Of a stretch of DNA of 64,000 bases, positions 1-7,534 are shown piece by piece. Positions within the stretch are counted from its first letter, which is position 1. Every line of letters starts with the position of its first letter. The stretch comes from a bacterium (lineage in GTDB: Bacteria; Bacillota; Bacilli; Lactobacillales; Streptococcaceae). The stretch lies in contig CAJNBS010000001.1 of the NCBI GenBank assembly GCA_905221065.1, forward strand, positions 124,001-188,000, written 5' to 3'. Position numbers and translations under genes: made by a program. The notes under the pieces are model-generated. The model did not search any database and was not told the DNA's origin. It worked only from the letters and a program-made list of their open reading frames with translations.

Positions 1-67
1 AAAATTCTAGAGCAAGGTAAAATAGAAAAGTATAGAATAGAACGAGACCAAATTCCCTCAAAAATGG

Positions 68-73
68 TATAAT
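68..73 (+). promoter_or_regulatory. leuS promoter, extended -10
   Basis: TATAAT preceded by TGG (extended -10), 28 bases before the leuS start, with no good -35. A Shine-Dalgarno GGAGAG follows at about 91. No T-box leader is visible in the 100 bases available. Confidence 0.7.
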
Positions 74-101
74 AGTAACATCACAAAATTGGAGAGAGAC
101 C

Positions 102-2603
102 ATGAGTTTTTACAATCATAAAGAAATTGAGCCTAAGTGGCAAGGCTACTGGGCAGAACATCATACATTTAAGACTGGAACAGATGCATCAAAACCGAAG
201 TTTTATGCTCTCGATATGTTCCCTTATCCGTCTGGAGCGGGTCTGCACGTAGGGCACCCAGAAGGTTATACTGCAACCGATATCCTCAGCCGTTACAAAC
301 GTGCGCAAGGCTACAATGTCCTTCACCCAATGGGATGGGATGCTTTTGGTTTGCCTGCAGAGCAATACGCTATGGATACGGGGAATGACCCAGCAGAATT
401 TACAGCTGAAAACATTGCCAACTTCAAACGCCAAATCAATGCGCTTGGATTTTCTTACGACTGGGATCGTGAAGTCAATACCACAGATCCAAATTACTAC
501 AAGTGGACACAATGGATTTTCACTAAGCTTTACGAAAAAGGCTTGGCCTATGAAGCGGAAGTGCCAGTAAACTGGGTTGAAGAGTTGGGAACAGCCATCG
601 CAAACGAAGAAGTCCTTCCTGACGGAACTTCTGAGCGTGGAGGTTATCCAGTTGTCCGCAAACCAATGCGTCAATGGATGCTTAAAATCACGGCCTATGC
701 AGAGCGCTTGCTCAATGACTTAGATGAGCTTGATTGGCCAGAGTCTATCAAGGACATGCAACGCAACTGGATTGGTAAATCAATGGGTGCCAATGTAACC
801 TTCAAAGTTAAGGGAACAGACAAGGAATTCACCGTCTTTACGACTCGTCCTGACACCCTTTTCGGTGCGACTTTCACTGTCTTGGCTCCTGAGCATGACT
901 TGGTTGACGCTATCACAAGCCCAGAGCAAGCTGATGCAGTTGCGAACTACAAACACCAAGCTAGTCTCAAGTCTGACTTGGCTCGTACAGATCTTGCTAA
1001 GGAAAAAACAGGGGTTTGGACTGGTGCTTATGCCATTAACCCTGTTAATGGCAAGGAAATCCCAATCTGGATTGCGGACTATGTTCTTGCTAGCTATGGA
1101 ACAGGTGCGGTAATGGCTGTTCCTGCCCACGACCAACGTGACTGGGAATTTGCCAAACAGTTTGACCTTCCAATCGTAGAAGTGCTTGAAGGTGGAAATG
1201 TAGCAGAAGCTGCCTATACTGAAGATGGTCTTCATGTCAATTCAGACTTCCTAGATGGCCTTAACAAAGAAGACGCAATTGCTAAGATTGTGGCTTGGCT
1301 GGAAGAAAACAGCTGTGGTCAGGAGAAGGTTACCTACCGTCTCCGCGACTGGCTCTTTAGCCGTCAACGTTACTGGGGTGAGCCGATTCCAATCATTCAT
1401 TGGGAAGATGGAACTTCAACAGCTGTTCCTGAAAATGAATTGCCACTTGTCTTGCCTGTAACCAAGGACATCCGTCCTTCAGGTACTGGTGAAAGTCCGC
1501 TAGCTAACTTGACCGACTGGCTTGAAGTGACTCGTGAAGATGGTGTCAAGGGTCGTCGTGAAACCAACACTATGCCACAGTGGGCTGGTTCAAGCTGGTA
1601 CTACCTTCGCTATATTGATCCACACAATACTGAGAAATTGGCTGATGAGGATCTTCTCAAACAATGGTTGCCAGTAGATATCTACGTGGGTGGTGCAGAG
1701 CATGCTGTACTTCACTTGCTTTACGCTCGTTTCTGGCATAAATTCCTCTATGACCTCGGTGTTGTTCCAACTAAGGAACCATTCCAAAAACTCTTTAACC
1801 AAGGGATGATTTTGGGGACAAGTTACCGTGACCATCGTGGTGCGCTTGTGGCAACCGACAAGGTTGAAAAACGTGATGGTTCCTTCTTCCATGTGGAAAC
1901 AGGAGAGGAGTTGGAGCAAGCGCCAGCCAAGATGTCTAAATCCCTCAAGAACGTTGTTAACCCAGATGATGTGGTGGAACAATACGGTGCTGATACTCTT
2001 CGTGTCTATGAAATGTTCATGGGACCACTCGATGCTTCTATCGCTTGGTCAGAAGAAGGTCTGGAAGGAAGCCGTAAATTCCTCGACCGTGTTTACCGTT
2101 TGATTACAAGTAAGGAAATTGTTGCGGAAAACAATGGTGCTCTTGACAAGGTTTATAACGAAACCGTTAAATCTGTTACTGAGCAAATCGAGTCTATGAA
2201 ATTCAACACAGCTATTGCCCAACTCATGGTCTTTGTCAACGCCGCTAACAAGGAAGACAAACTCTATGTAGACTACGCCAAAGGCTTTATTCAATTGATT
2301 GCCCCATTTGCACCTCATTTGGCAGAAGAACTCTGGCAAACTGTTGCTGCAACAGGTGAGTCTATCTCTTACGTGGCTTGGCCAACATGGGACGAAAGTA
2401 AATTGGTTGAAGACGAAATCGAAATCGTCGTCCAAATTAAAGGAAAAGTCCGTGCTAAACTCATGGTAGCTAAAGACCTATCACGTGAAGAATTACAAGA
2501 AATTGCTCTAGCGGATGAAAAAGTCAAAGCAGAAATTGACGGTAAGGAAATCGTGAAAGTGATTGCGGTACCGAATAAACTCGTTAATATCGTTGTGAAA
2601 TAA
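102..2603 (+). CDS. leuS: Leucyl-tRNA synthetase
   Basis: Charges tRNA-Leu with leucine in the cytoplasm; a class I aminoacyl-tRNA synthetase. The 833-residue product has the expected bacterial length. The HIGH signature appears as HVGH near residue 50 inside [18 protein letters not shown], and KMSKS lies near residues 610-614. The long insertion after the first Rossmann half contains the CP1 editing region ([12 protein letters not shown], about residues 247-258). The C-terminal part is the anticodon-binding helical domain and tail. The ATG follows a good Shine-Dalgarno and an extended -10 promoter. It appears to be transcribed alone, because a terminator follows immediately. Identification is secure. 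Confidence 0.97.
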   Translation: MSFYNHKEIEPKWQGYWAEHHTFKTGTDASKPKFYALDMFPYPSGAGLHVGHPEGYTATDILSRYKRAQGYNVLHPMGWDAFGLPAEQYAMDTGNDPAEFTAENIANFKRQINALGFSYDWDREVNTTDPNYYKWTQWIFTKLYEKGLAYEAEVPVNWVEELGTAIANEEVLPDGTSERGGYPVVRKPMRQWMLKITAYAERLLNDLDELDWPESIKDMQRNWIGKSMGANVTFKVKGTDKEFTVFTTRPDTLFGATFTVLAPEHDLVDAITSPEQADAVANYKHQASLKSDLARTDLAKEKTGVWTGAYAINPVNGKEIPIWIADYVLASYGTGAVMAVPAHDQRDWEFAKQFDLPIVEVLEGGNVAEAAYTEDGLHVNSDFLDGLNKEDAIAKIVAWLEENSCGQEKVTYRLRDWLFSRQRYWGEPIPIIHWEDGTSTAVPENELPLVLPVTKDIRPSGTGESPLANLTDWLEVTREDGVKGRRETNTMPQWAGSSWYYLRYIDPHNTEKLADEDLLKQWLPVDIYVGGAEHAVLHLLYARFWHKFLYDLGVVPTKEPFQKLFNQGMILGTSYRDHRGALVATDKVEKRDGSFFHVETGEELEQAPAKMSKSLKNVVNPDDVVEQYGADTLRVYEMFMGPLDASIAWSEEGLEGSRKFLDRVYRLITSKEIVAENNGALDKVYNETVKSVTEQIESMKFNTAIAQLMVFVNAANKEDKLYVDYAKGFIQLIAPFAPHLAEELWQTVAATGESISYVAWPTWDESKLVEDEIEIVVQIKGKVRAKLMVAKDLSREELQEIALADEKVKAEIDGKEIVKVIAVPNKLVNIVVK

Positions 2604-2609
2604 GATAGG

Positions 2610-2641
2610 AATCCTTCAGAGTAGAATCTGGAGGATTTTTT
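2610..2641 (+). terminator. leuS terminator
   Basis: Hairpin with arms AATCCTTCAG and CTGGAGGATT followed by a run of T, directly after the leuS stop codon. Confidence 0.8.
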
Positions 2642-2663
2642 GAATCTTCTTATGAAAGTATGA

Positions 2664-2669
2664 TATACT
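2664..2669 (+). promoter_or_regulatory. Promoter of GNAT pair
   Basis: TATACT preceded by TGA (extended -10) between the leuS terminator and the first GNAT gene. There is no clear -35. Confidence 0.5.
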
Positions 2670-2712
2670 ATGAGCAACTATAAAGTTTGAAAAGCGAAAC
2701 AAGGAGAAAGCT

Positions 2713-3408
2713 ATGCCAGTAAATGAATATGGTCAGATGATTGGGGAGTCAATGGAAGGTTATACACCGGGTGAATTGCCTTCTATTGATCTCTTAGAAG
2801 GGCGTTATGCTCGGATAGAGGCTCTTTCGGTGGAAAAGCATGCGGAGGATTTATTAGCTGTTTATGGTCCAGATACTCCGCGGGAGATGTGGACTTACCT
2901 CTTTCAGGAACCAGTGGCGGATATGGAGGAGCTGGTTGCCGTTTTAAATCAGATGTTGGCTCGTAAAGACCGTTTTTACTATGCGATTATAGACAAGGCA
3001 ACTGGTAAGGCCTTGGGAACTTTTTCTCTCATGCGTATTGACCAGAATAACCGAGTAATAGAAGTGGGAGCTGTCACTTTTTCTCCAGAACTTAGGGGGA
3101 CCCGGATAGGGACAGAAGCTCAGTATCTCTTGGCGCGCTATGTTTTTGAAGAACTTCACTATCGTCGCTACGAATGGAAATGTGATGCCTTAAATCTGCC
3201 ATCCAGACGAGCTGCGGAGCGTTTGGGATTTGTCTATGAAGGAACCTTCCGCCAGGCAGTCGTTTATAAGGGGCGTACGAGAGATACGGATTGGTTGTCT
3301 ATGATTGATAAGGACTGGCCTCAAGTCAAAGCTCGATTGGAAGCATGGTTGGCTCCTGAAAATTTTGATAAAAATGGACGGCAGTACAAGAGCTTGAGAG
3401 AGTTTTAA
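2713..3408 (+). CDS. GNAT N-acetyltransferase, RimJ/RimL type
   Basis: Predicted acetyl-CoA-dependent N-acetyltransferase of 231 residues. The acetyl-CoA loop reads RGTRIGTEA (about residues 137-145). It is followed by the family pattern NLPSRRAAERLGFVYEGTFR, in which an N-S/A-AS-x-RxxEKLGF-like helix leads into the last strand. The resemblance is to the RimL group that acetylates ribosomal proteins or small amines, but nothing visible fixes the substrate. The ATG follows AAGGAG with good spacing. A second, unrelated GNAT gene starts 12 bases after its stop, so the two are probably co-transcribed. Confidence 0.85.
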   Translation: MPVNEYGQMIGESMEGYTPGELPSIDLLEGRYARIEALSVEKHAEDLLAVYGPDTPREMWTYLFQEPVADMEELVAVLNQMLARKDRFYYAIIDKATGKALGTFSLMRIDQNNRVIEVGAVTFSPELRGTRIGTEAQYLLARYVFEELHYRRYEWKCDALNLPSRRAAERLGFVYEGTFRQAVVYKGRTRDTDWLSMIDKDWPQVKARLEAWLAPENFDKNGRQYKSLREF

Positions 3409-3419
3409 GAGGTGTTGAC

Positions 3420-3836
3420 ATGATCACTATTAAAAAGCAAGAAATTGTTAAGCTAGAGGATGTTTTGCATCTCTATCAGGCTGTCGGTTGGACAAATTAT
3501 ACCCATCAACCAGAGATGCTGGAGCAGGCCTTATCTCATTCATTAGCGATTTATGTGGCGCTTGATAGCGATGCTGTGGTGGGCTTGATTCGTTTGATTG
3601 GTGATGGTTTTTCATCAGTATTGGTTCAGGATTTAATCGTTTTACCAATCTATCAGCGTCAAGGGATTGGTAGTGCCCTAATGAAAGAGGCTTTAGAGGA
3701 TTACAAAGATGCCTATCAATTCCAGCTGGTGACAGACCAGACGGAAAGAACCTTGAGATTCTATCGTTCTATGGGCTTTGAAATCTTATCCACCTATAAT
3801 TGTATAGGGATGACTTGGATAAACAGAGAAAAATAA
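3420..3836 (+). CDS. Small GNAT N-acetyltransferase
   Basis: A single-domain GNAT enzyme of 138 residues. The acetyl-CoA binding loop is RQGIGSALM (about residues 79-87), preceded by the strand LIVLPIYQ. The C-terminal pattern RFYRSMGFEILS is the usual end of the fold. The N-terminal motif VGWTNYTHQPEMLEQAL is common in small Firmicute GNATs of unknown substrate. It is the second gene of a two-gene unit with the RimL-like gene upstream. A csRNA promoter begins about 15 bases after the stop codon. Confidence 0.85.
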   Translation: MITIKKQEIVKLEDVLHLYQAVGWTNYTHQPEMLEQALSHSLAIYVALDSDAVVGLIRLIGDGFSSVLVQDLIVLPIYQRQGIGSALMKEALEDYKDAYQFQLVTDQTERTLRFYRSMGFEILSTYNCIGMTWINREK

Positions 3837-3851
3837 CAAAACTAGTTTTTT

Positions 3852-3884
3852 CTTAAGCAAAGTTTAAGGCTAGTCTAGTATTAT
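3852..3884 (+). promoter_or_regulatory. CiaR-type promoter of first csRNA
   Basis: Direct repeat CTTAAG-N5-TTTAAG (3852-3868), then 10 bases, then TATTAT (3879-3884). This is the arrangement known for CiaR-activated csRNA promoters in pneumococcus, where the repeat takes the place of the -35. Confidence 0.85.
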
Positions 3885-3890
3885 ATAGTC

Positions 3891-3985
3891 ATTAAATAAA
3901 GACCTCCTAACTTTATTTAATGAAATCCTAAAACTTTTTTCATCATAATCTCCTAATGAAGTCACCCAATCAGGTGGCTTTTTTT
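3891..3985 (+). ncRNA. csRNA (CiaR-controlled small RNA), first copy
   Basis: About 95 nt. It begins with a hairpin (ATTAAATAAA ... TTTATTTAAT) whose loop exposes GACCTCCTAA, complementary to a Shine-Dalgarno. An unpaired stretch with a second TCTCCT follows, then the terminator AGTCACC-CAATCA-GGTGGCT plus seven T. This is the structure of the csRNA (ccn) family, which represses translation of targets such as comC in pneumococcus. The transcript start is inferred from the promoter spacing. Confidence 0.85.
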
Positions 3986-4041
3986 GTGGGGTGGATAGAT
4001 GCTGATAGAAATTTTTGGCAAAATGGTAGAATTTGAGAAAA

Positions 4042-4074
4042 GTTAAGCTAGTTTTAAGCTTCGTCTTGTATCAT
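4042..4074 (+). promoter_or_regulatory. CiaR-type promoter of second csRNA
   Basis: GTTAAG-N5-TTTAAG (4042-4058), 10 bases, then TATCAT (4069-4074). The geometry is identical to the first csRNA promoter; the first half-repeat has one base changed. Confidence 0.82.
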
Positions 4075-4080
4075 ATAGTT

Positions 4081-4177
4081 ATTAAATAAAGACCTCCTAA
4101 CTTTATTTAATAAAATCCTAAACTTTTCTTTTTCATAATAATCTCCCTTAACTCCACCCAATCAGGTGGAGTTTTTT
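4081..4177 (+). ncRNA. csRNA (CiaR-controlled small RNA), second copy
   Basis: About 97 nt. Its first 31 bases are identical to the first copy, including the hairpin with GACCTCCTAA in the loop. The middle diverges slightly, and the terminator is ACTCCACC-CAATCA-GGTGGAGT plus T. The copy lies 190 bases downstream of the first in the same orientation, so the pair is a tandem duplication. Confidence 0.85.
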
Positions 4178-4274
4178 GGCTCTATTTCAGGCTTTTCGGG
4201 AGTTTTCTAAACATCATTTTCCGGTAACTTTCGGTAATCTTTGGATTTTGGTCGGGGAATTGGCGGGGACTTTT

Positions 4275-4478
4275 TTAGAAAATATGACTAAGAAATAGGT
4301 CTGTTGTCGCTTCAGCTACTTCAAACTCAATTTGATTGTAAGTGACTGTTAATTGAAGGACTGGAACTGTTGTAATAATGATTTTGCTTGTCCAGTAGTG
4401 GCGTATTAAATGAGGAGTGACATGTAAGATTGTCTCTTCGTTTACTAAATCAAAATTTCTATGAAATTGATAGAATCC
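4275..4478 (-). pseudogene. Remnant of an unrecognised protein gene (C-terminal part)
   Basis: An open frame of 67 codons on the minus strand that follows an in-frame stop and has no start codon or Shine-Dalgarno. The translation looks protein-like: it ends LSHIF, and the middle contains HYWTSKIIITTVPVLQLTV with an alternating-hydrophobic pattern. I do not recognise the family. Continuing past its stop, another frame reads PRQFPDQNPKITESYRKMM before stopping, so the whole 4.19-4.48 kb strip may be the decayed end of one mobile or accessory gene. Confidence 0.35.
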
Positions 4479-4537
4479 CTAACTTTCTTTTAAACTTGAA
4501 AGTCTTGTCGTACAGCGGTTAAAGAGGATGTAAAGTT

Positions 4538-4566
4538 TTGACAAATTTTGTGAACTGTGGGATAAT
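4538..4566 (+). promoter_or_regulatory. Promoter of Fst-type antitoxin RNA
   Basis: TTGACA, exactly 17 bases, then GATAAT. It is one of the best sigma-A promoters in the window, yet no protein gene follows it. It fires toward the small RNA and the toxin remnant. Confidence 0.75.
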
Positions 4567-4572
4567 AAAAAG

Positions 4573-4647
4573 GAATTGAGTACTAGTTCTATATCATAGG
4601 CTAGAAAAGACCCCAAGCTCACGACCAAATAAGCTTGAGGTCTTTTT
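4573..4647 (+). ncRNA. Antisense RNA (RNAII-like) of a decayed Fst-type toxin locus
   Basis: Short transcript inferred from the strong promoter at 4538-4566 to the hairpin GACCCCAAGCT ... AGCTTGAGGTC plus T run (4609-4647). It carries TTGAGTACTA near the 5' end. The toxin remnant on the other strand carries the palindrome TGAGTACTCA over its start region, so the two RNAs can pair there and through the shared terminator. This is the architecture of Fst/par-family type I systems. Confidence 0.6.
4609..4647. terminator. Shared bidirectional terminator of Fst-type locus
   Basis: Arms GACCCCAAGCT and AGCTTGAGGTC. The one mismatch is C-A on the plus-strand RNA but a G-U wobble on the minus-strand RNA, so the toxin-side transcript folds better. 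Confidence 0.7.
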
Positions 4648-4652
4648 TGACA

Positions 4653-4851
4653 CTATTTGTCTTTGTTTAGCTATTTATCGACTAATACTCTTCGAAAATC
4701 AAATTCAAACCACGTCAGCTTCACCTTGCCGTACTCAAGTACAGCCTGCGGCTAGCTTCCTAGTTTGCTCTTTGATTTTCATTGAGTATAAGCGAAGAAC
4801 GACACCGACCACAATTGGTCCGATGATAGTTTTGAGTACTCATTCCATCAT
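4653..4851 (-). pseudogene. Fst-family type I toxin, broken by two stops and a BOX insertion
   Basis: Reading leftward from the ATG at 4851-4849, after a strong GAAAGGAGG ribosome site, the frame gives MME, stop (TGA), VLKTIIGPIVVGVVLR, which is the membrane segment typical of Fst/Ldr toxins. A BOX element then interrupts it. On the far side of the BOX (4682-4653) the frame resumes as VDK, stop (TAG), LNKDK, stop. Both internal stops fall where the family usually has tryptophan (TGG to TGA, TGG to TAG). The toxin is therefore inactivated three times over, while its antisense RNA and terminator look intact. Confidence 0.7.
4684..4790. repeat. BOX element (boxA-boxC form)
   Basis: About 107 bases from ATACTCTTCGAAAATC to TTTCATTGAGTAT, with the CACGTCAGC and GCCTTGCC-like core of boxA and the GCCTGCGGCTAGCTTCC core of boxC. 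It lacks boxB. It lies inside the Fst-type toxin reading frame. Confidence 0.9.
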
Positions 4852-4927
4852 GGGCTATCTCACCTCCTTTCGTAGGCGGTGTAGCAGTGCCGAACAATAT
4901 TATGTCACATAAGTGCCAAATTCGGGA

Positions 4928-4949
4928 GCTACCCAATCAGGTGGCTTTT
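4928..4949 (+). terminator. Orphan csRNA-type terminator before ruvB
   Basis: GCTACC-CAATCA-GGTGGC plus six T is nearly identical to the csRNA terminators at 3959 and 4151, but no CiaR repeat or csRNA body lies upstream. It looks like the 3' end of a third tandem csRNA copy whose front is gone. Confidence 0.6.
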
Positions 4950-4972
4950 TTGTTTGTGGCTTGGTTTTTTGA

Positions 4973-4978
4973 TATAAT
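4973..4978 (+). promoter_or_regulatory. ruvB promoter, leaderless geometry
   Basis: TGA-TATAAT, with only six bases (AGAGCC) between the hexamer and the ATG. The expected start of transcription is therefore the A of the ATG at 4985. There is no Shine-Dalgarno. Confidence 0.7.
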
Positions 4979-4984
4979 AGAGCC

Positions 4985-5983
4985 ATGAGTAGAATTTTAG
5001 ACAATGAGATTATGGGGGATGAGGAGTTAGTGGAACGCACGCTCCGTCCTCAGTATTTACGTGAATATATTGGGCAGGATAAGGTCAAGGACCAGCTTCA
5101 AATCTTTATCGAAGCTGCTAAAATGCGGGATGAAGCGCTGGATCATGTCCTCCTTTTCGGGCCTCCAGGTTTGGGGAAGACGACCATGGCTTTTGTTATT
5201 GCCAATGAACTGGGAGTTAATCTCAAGCAGACGTCGGGTCCTGTTATCGAAAAAGCTGGTGATCTGGTAGCGATTTTGAATGACTTAGAGCCTGGGGATG
5301 TCCTCTTTATTGACGAGATTCATCGCTTGCCCATGTCGGTGGAAGAGGTGCTTTATAGTGCGATGGAGGACTTCTACATTGATATCATGATTGGGGCTGG
5401 TGAAGGCAGTCGTAGTGTTCATTTGGAGTTGCCACCTTTTACCTTGATTGGTGCGACGACTCGGGCTGGTATGCTCTCAAATCCGCTACGGGCACGTTTT
5501 GGGATTACAGGTCATATGGAGTATTATGCCCATGCTGACTTGACAGAAATTGTCGAGCGGACGGCAGATATTTTTGAGATGGAAATCACTCATGAGGCAG
5601 CATCTGAGTTGGCCTTGCGTAGTCGTGGAACCCCTCGTATTGCTAATCGTCTCCTCAAGCGTGTGCGCGATTTTGCCCAGATTATGGGGGACGGGGTTAT
5701 CGATGATCTTATTACCGATAAGGCATTAATCATGCTAGATGTTGACCATGAAGGCTTGGACTATGTGGACCAGAAAATCCTTCGCACCATGATTGAGATG
5801 TATGGCGGCGGTCCTGTCGGTCTAGGAACTCTTTCTGTGAATATCGCTGAAGAGCGTGAGACGGTTGAGGATATGTACGAACCTTACCTAATCCAGAAAG
5901 GGTTTATCATGCGAACACGTTCTGGACGGGTGGCAACGGCCAAGGCATATGAACATTTAGGGTATGAATACAATGAAAAATGA
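4985..5983 (+). CDS. ruvB: Holliday junction branch migration helicase RuvB
   Basis: The AAA+ motor that, with RuvA, drives branch migration of recombination intermediates. It is 332 residues, a normal length. Walker A is GPPGLGKTT (about residues 59-67), Walker B is LFIDEIHRL (about 105-113), sensor 1 is GATTRAGML, and the C-terminal winged helix ends in [14 protein letters not shown]. The start at 4985 lies just after the -10 box, which implies a leaderless mRNA. The next in-frame ATG (codon 10) would cut off conserved N-terminal residues and has no ribosome site. It overlaps the next gene by 11 bases. Confidence 0.97.
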   Translation: MSRILDNEIMGDEELVERTLRPQYLREYIGQDKVKDQLQIFIEAAKMRDEALDHVLLFGPPGLGKTTMAFVIANELGVNLKQTSGPVIEKAGDLVAILNDLEPGDVLFIDEIHRLPMSVEEVLYSAMEDFYIDIMIGAGEGSRSVHLELPPFTLIGATTRAGMLSNPLRARFGITGHMEYYAHADLTEIVERTADIFEMEITHEAASELALRSRGTPRIANRLLKRVRDFAQIMGDGVIDDLITDKALIMLDVDHEGLDYVDQKILRTMIEMYGGGPVGLGTLSVNIAEERETVEDMYEPYLIQKGFIMRTRSGRVATAKAYEHLGYEYNEK

Positions 5984-6536
5984 GCAAGAAATTCTAGATG
6001 CATTTAGAGAAAATGCAGATATGATGACTATTCTGACCATCATCCGAGATCTTGGTTTGAAAGATTCCTGGTTGGCAGCAGGTTCGGTACGAAATTTTAT
6101 CTGGAATCTCTTGTCAGACAAATCCCCTTTTGACTGTGAAACAGATGTAGATGTGATTTTCTTTGATCCAGATATTTCTTATGAGGAAACCTTGTCCTTA
6201 GAGAAAAAACTGCGAGAGGATTTTCCTCAGTACCAGTGGGAATTGAAAAATCAGGTCTATATGCACCAGCACAGCCCTCATACGGCTCCCTATAGCAGCT
6301 CTTGTGATGCTATGAGTAAGTATCCAGAACAGTGTACGGCAGTTGGGCTTCGCTTGCATGAAGACTCCGCTTTAGAATTCTTTACTCCTTATGGACTAGA
6401 GGATATTTTGAATTTTCAAGTTCGCCCAACTCCTCATTTTTTAGAAAATGAAGATCGAATGCAGCTCTATCAAACACGTCTATCCAAGAAAAATTGGCAA
6501 GAAAAATGGAAAAATTTGATTTTTAAAAATACTTAA
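5973..6536 (+). CDS. Nucleotidyltransferase-fold family protein
   Basis: About 187 residues from ATG 5973 (MKNEQEIL). An in-frame ATG at 5964 is also possible, but neither has a strong Shine-Dalgarno. The sequence [14 protein letters not shown] followed by [10 protein letters not shown] matches the G-S ... D-x-D layout of the NTP_transf_6 (DUF925) family of predicted nucleotidyltransferases. No substrate can be assigned. It overlaps the end of ruvB by 11 bases and is probably translated by coupling. The CiaR repeat of the third csRNA promoter starts inside its stop codon region, so the two genes are packed end to end. Confidence 0.75.
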   Translation: MKNEQEILDAFRENADMMTILTIIRDLGLKDSWLAAGSVRNFIWNLLSDKSPFDCETDVDVIFFDPDISYEETLSLEKKLREDFPQYQWELKNQVYMHQHSPHTAPYSSSCDAMSKYPEQCTAVGLRLHEDSALEFFTPYGLEDILNFQVRPTPHFLENEDRMQLYQTRLSKKNWQEKWKNLIFKNT

Positions 6537-6564
6537 GGAAACTTTAAGCTAGGAAGTGTATACT
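6532..6564 (+). promoter_or_regulatory. CiaR-type promoter of third csRNA
   Basis: CTTAAG-N5-TTTAAG (6532-6548), 10 bases, then TATACT (6559-6564). The first half-repeat overlaps the stop codon TAA (6534-6536) of the preceding gene. Confidence 0.85.
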
Positions 6565-6570
6565 AAGTGC

Positions 6571-6667
6571 ATAAGTTAAGAAGACCTTAACTTAAACTCC
6601 TAAAACTTTTTCATAATAATCTCCCTATAAAAAATTGAGTCGCCCAATCAGGCGACTTATTTTTTTG
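6571..6667 (+). ncRNA. csRNA (CiaR-controlled small RNA), third copy
   Basis: About 95 nt. The 5' hairpin (TAAGTTAAG ... CTTAACTTA) differs from the other two copies, but the body keeps ACTCCTAAAACTTTTTCATAATAATCTCCC. The terminator is GTCGCC-CAATCA-GGCGAC plus T, with compensated base changes relative to the other copies. It lies between the nucleotidyltransferase-like gene and uppS. Confidence 0.82.
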
Positions 6668-6729
6668 AAAAATGGGTTTGGTGCCTGAGAATAAATAGCT
6701 TAGTGATAGAAGAAAATAGGGAAATATGG

Positions 6730-6735
6730 TATAAT
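6730..6735 (+). promoter_or_regulatory. Promoter of uppS-cdsA-eep-proS operon
   Basis: TGG-TATAAT extended -10, 32 bases before the preferred uppS ATG. Confidence 0.65.
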
Positions 6736-6767
6736 GAAACGATAGATTTTTGAATAGGAATAAGATC

Positions 6768-7526
6768 ATGTTTGGATTTTTTAAGAAAGATAAGGCTGTG
6801 GAAGTAGAGGTTCCGACACAGGTTCCTGCTCATATCGGCATCATCATGGATGGGAATGGCCGTTGGGCTAAAAAACGTATGCAACCGCGAGTTTTTGGAC
6901 ACAAGGCGGGTATGGAAGCATTACAAACTGTGACCAAGGCAGCAAACAAACTGGGCGTTAAGGTTATTACGGTCTATGCTTTTTCTACGGAAAACTGGAC
7001 CCGCCCCGATCAGGAGGTCAAGTTTATCATGAACTTGCCCGTAGAGTTTTATGACAATTATGTCCCTGAACTGCATGCGAATAATGTTAAGATTCAAATG
7101 ATTGGGGAGACGGACCGTTTGCCTAAGCAAACCTTTGAAGCTTTAACAAAGGCTGAGGAATTGACTAAGAACAACACAGGATTGATTCTTAACTTTGCCC
7201 TTAACTATGGTGGACGTGCTGAGATTACGCAGGCGCTTAAGTTGATTTCCCAGGATGTGTTAGATGCCAAAATCAACCCAGGTGACATCACAGAGGAATT
7301 GATTGACAACTATCTCTTCACCCAGCATTTGCCTAAGGATGTACGAGACCCGGACTTGATTATCCGTACTAGTGGAGAATTGCGTTTGAGTAATTTCCTT
7401 CCATGGCAGGGAGCCTATAGTGAGCTCTATTTTACAGATACCTTATGGCCTGATTTTGACGAAGTAGCCTTGCAGGAAGCCATTCTTGCCTATAATCGTC
7501 GTCATCGCCGATTTGGAGGAGTTTAG
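6768..7526 (+). CDS. uppS: Undecaprenyl diphosphate synthase
   Basis: Makes the C55 carrier lipid precursor for peptidoglycan and teichoic acid synthesis by cis-condensation of isopentenyl diphosphate onto farnesyl diphosphate. It is about 252 residues from ATG 6768 (MFGFFKK), preferred over an in-frame TTG at 6750 because AGGAA lies just before it. The catalytic motif IIMDGNGRWA has its Asp near residue 28. The signature DLIIRTSGELRLSNFLPWQ and the C-terminal SELYFTDTLWPDF are intact. First gene of a four-gene operon; cdsA starts 9 bases after its stop. Confidence 0.95.
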   Translation: MFGFFKKDKAVEVEVPTQVPAHIGIIMDGNGRWAKKRMQPRVFGHKAGMEALQTVTKAANKLGVKVITVYAFSTENWTRPDQEVKFIMNLPVEFYDNYVPELHANNVKIQMIGETDRLPKQTFEALTKAEELTKNNTGLILNFALNYGGRAEITQALKLISQDVLDAKINPGDITEELIDNYLFTQHLPKDVRDPDLIIRTSGELRLSNFLPWQGAYSELYFTDTLWPDFDEVALQEAILAYNRRHRRFGGV

Positions 7527-7534
7527 GAGGAAAT

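Noticed and set aside
3840..4180. The two similar blocks as BOX, RUP or a riboswitch
   Set aside because: The CiaR repeat, -10 spacing, Shine-Dalgarno-like complement in the hairpin loop and terminator match csRNA genes exactly.
4190..4275. Phage or ICE attachment site
   Set aside because: The GC-rich stretch with GGTCGGGG and TTGGCGGGG suggested an integrase end, but no second copy or integrase gene is present in the window.
4684..4790. RUP element
   Set aside because: The CACGTCAGC, GCCTTGCCGTA and GCGGCTAGCTTCC cores are those of BOX elements, and the boxB-containing copy at 57.9 kb confirms the family.
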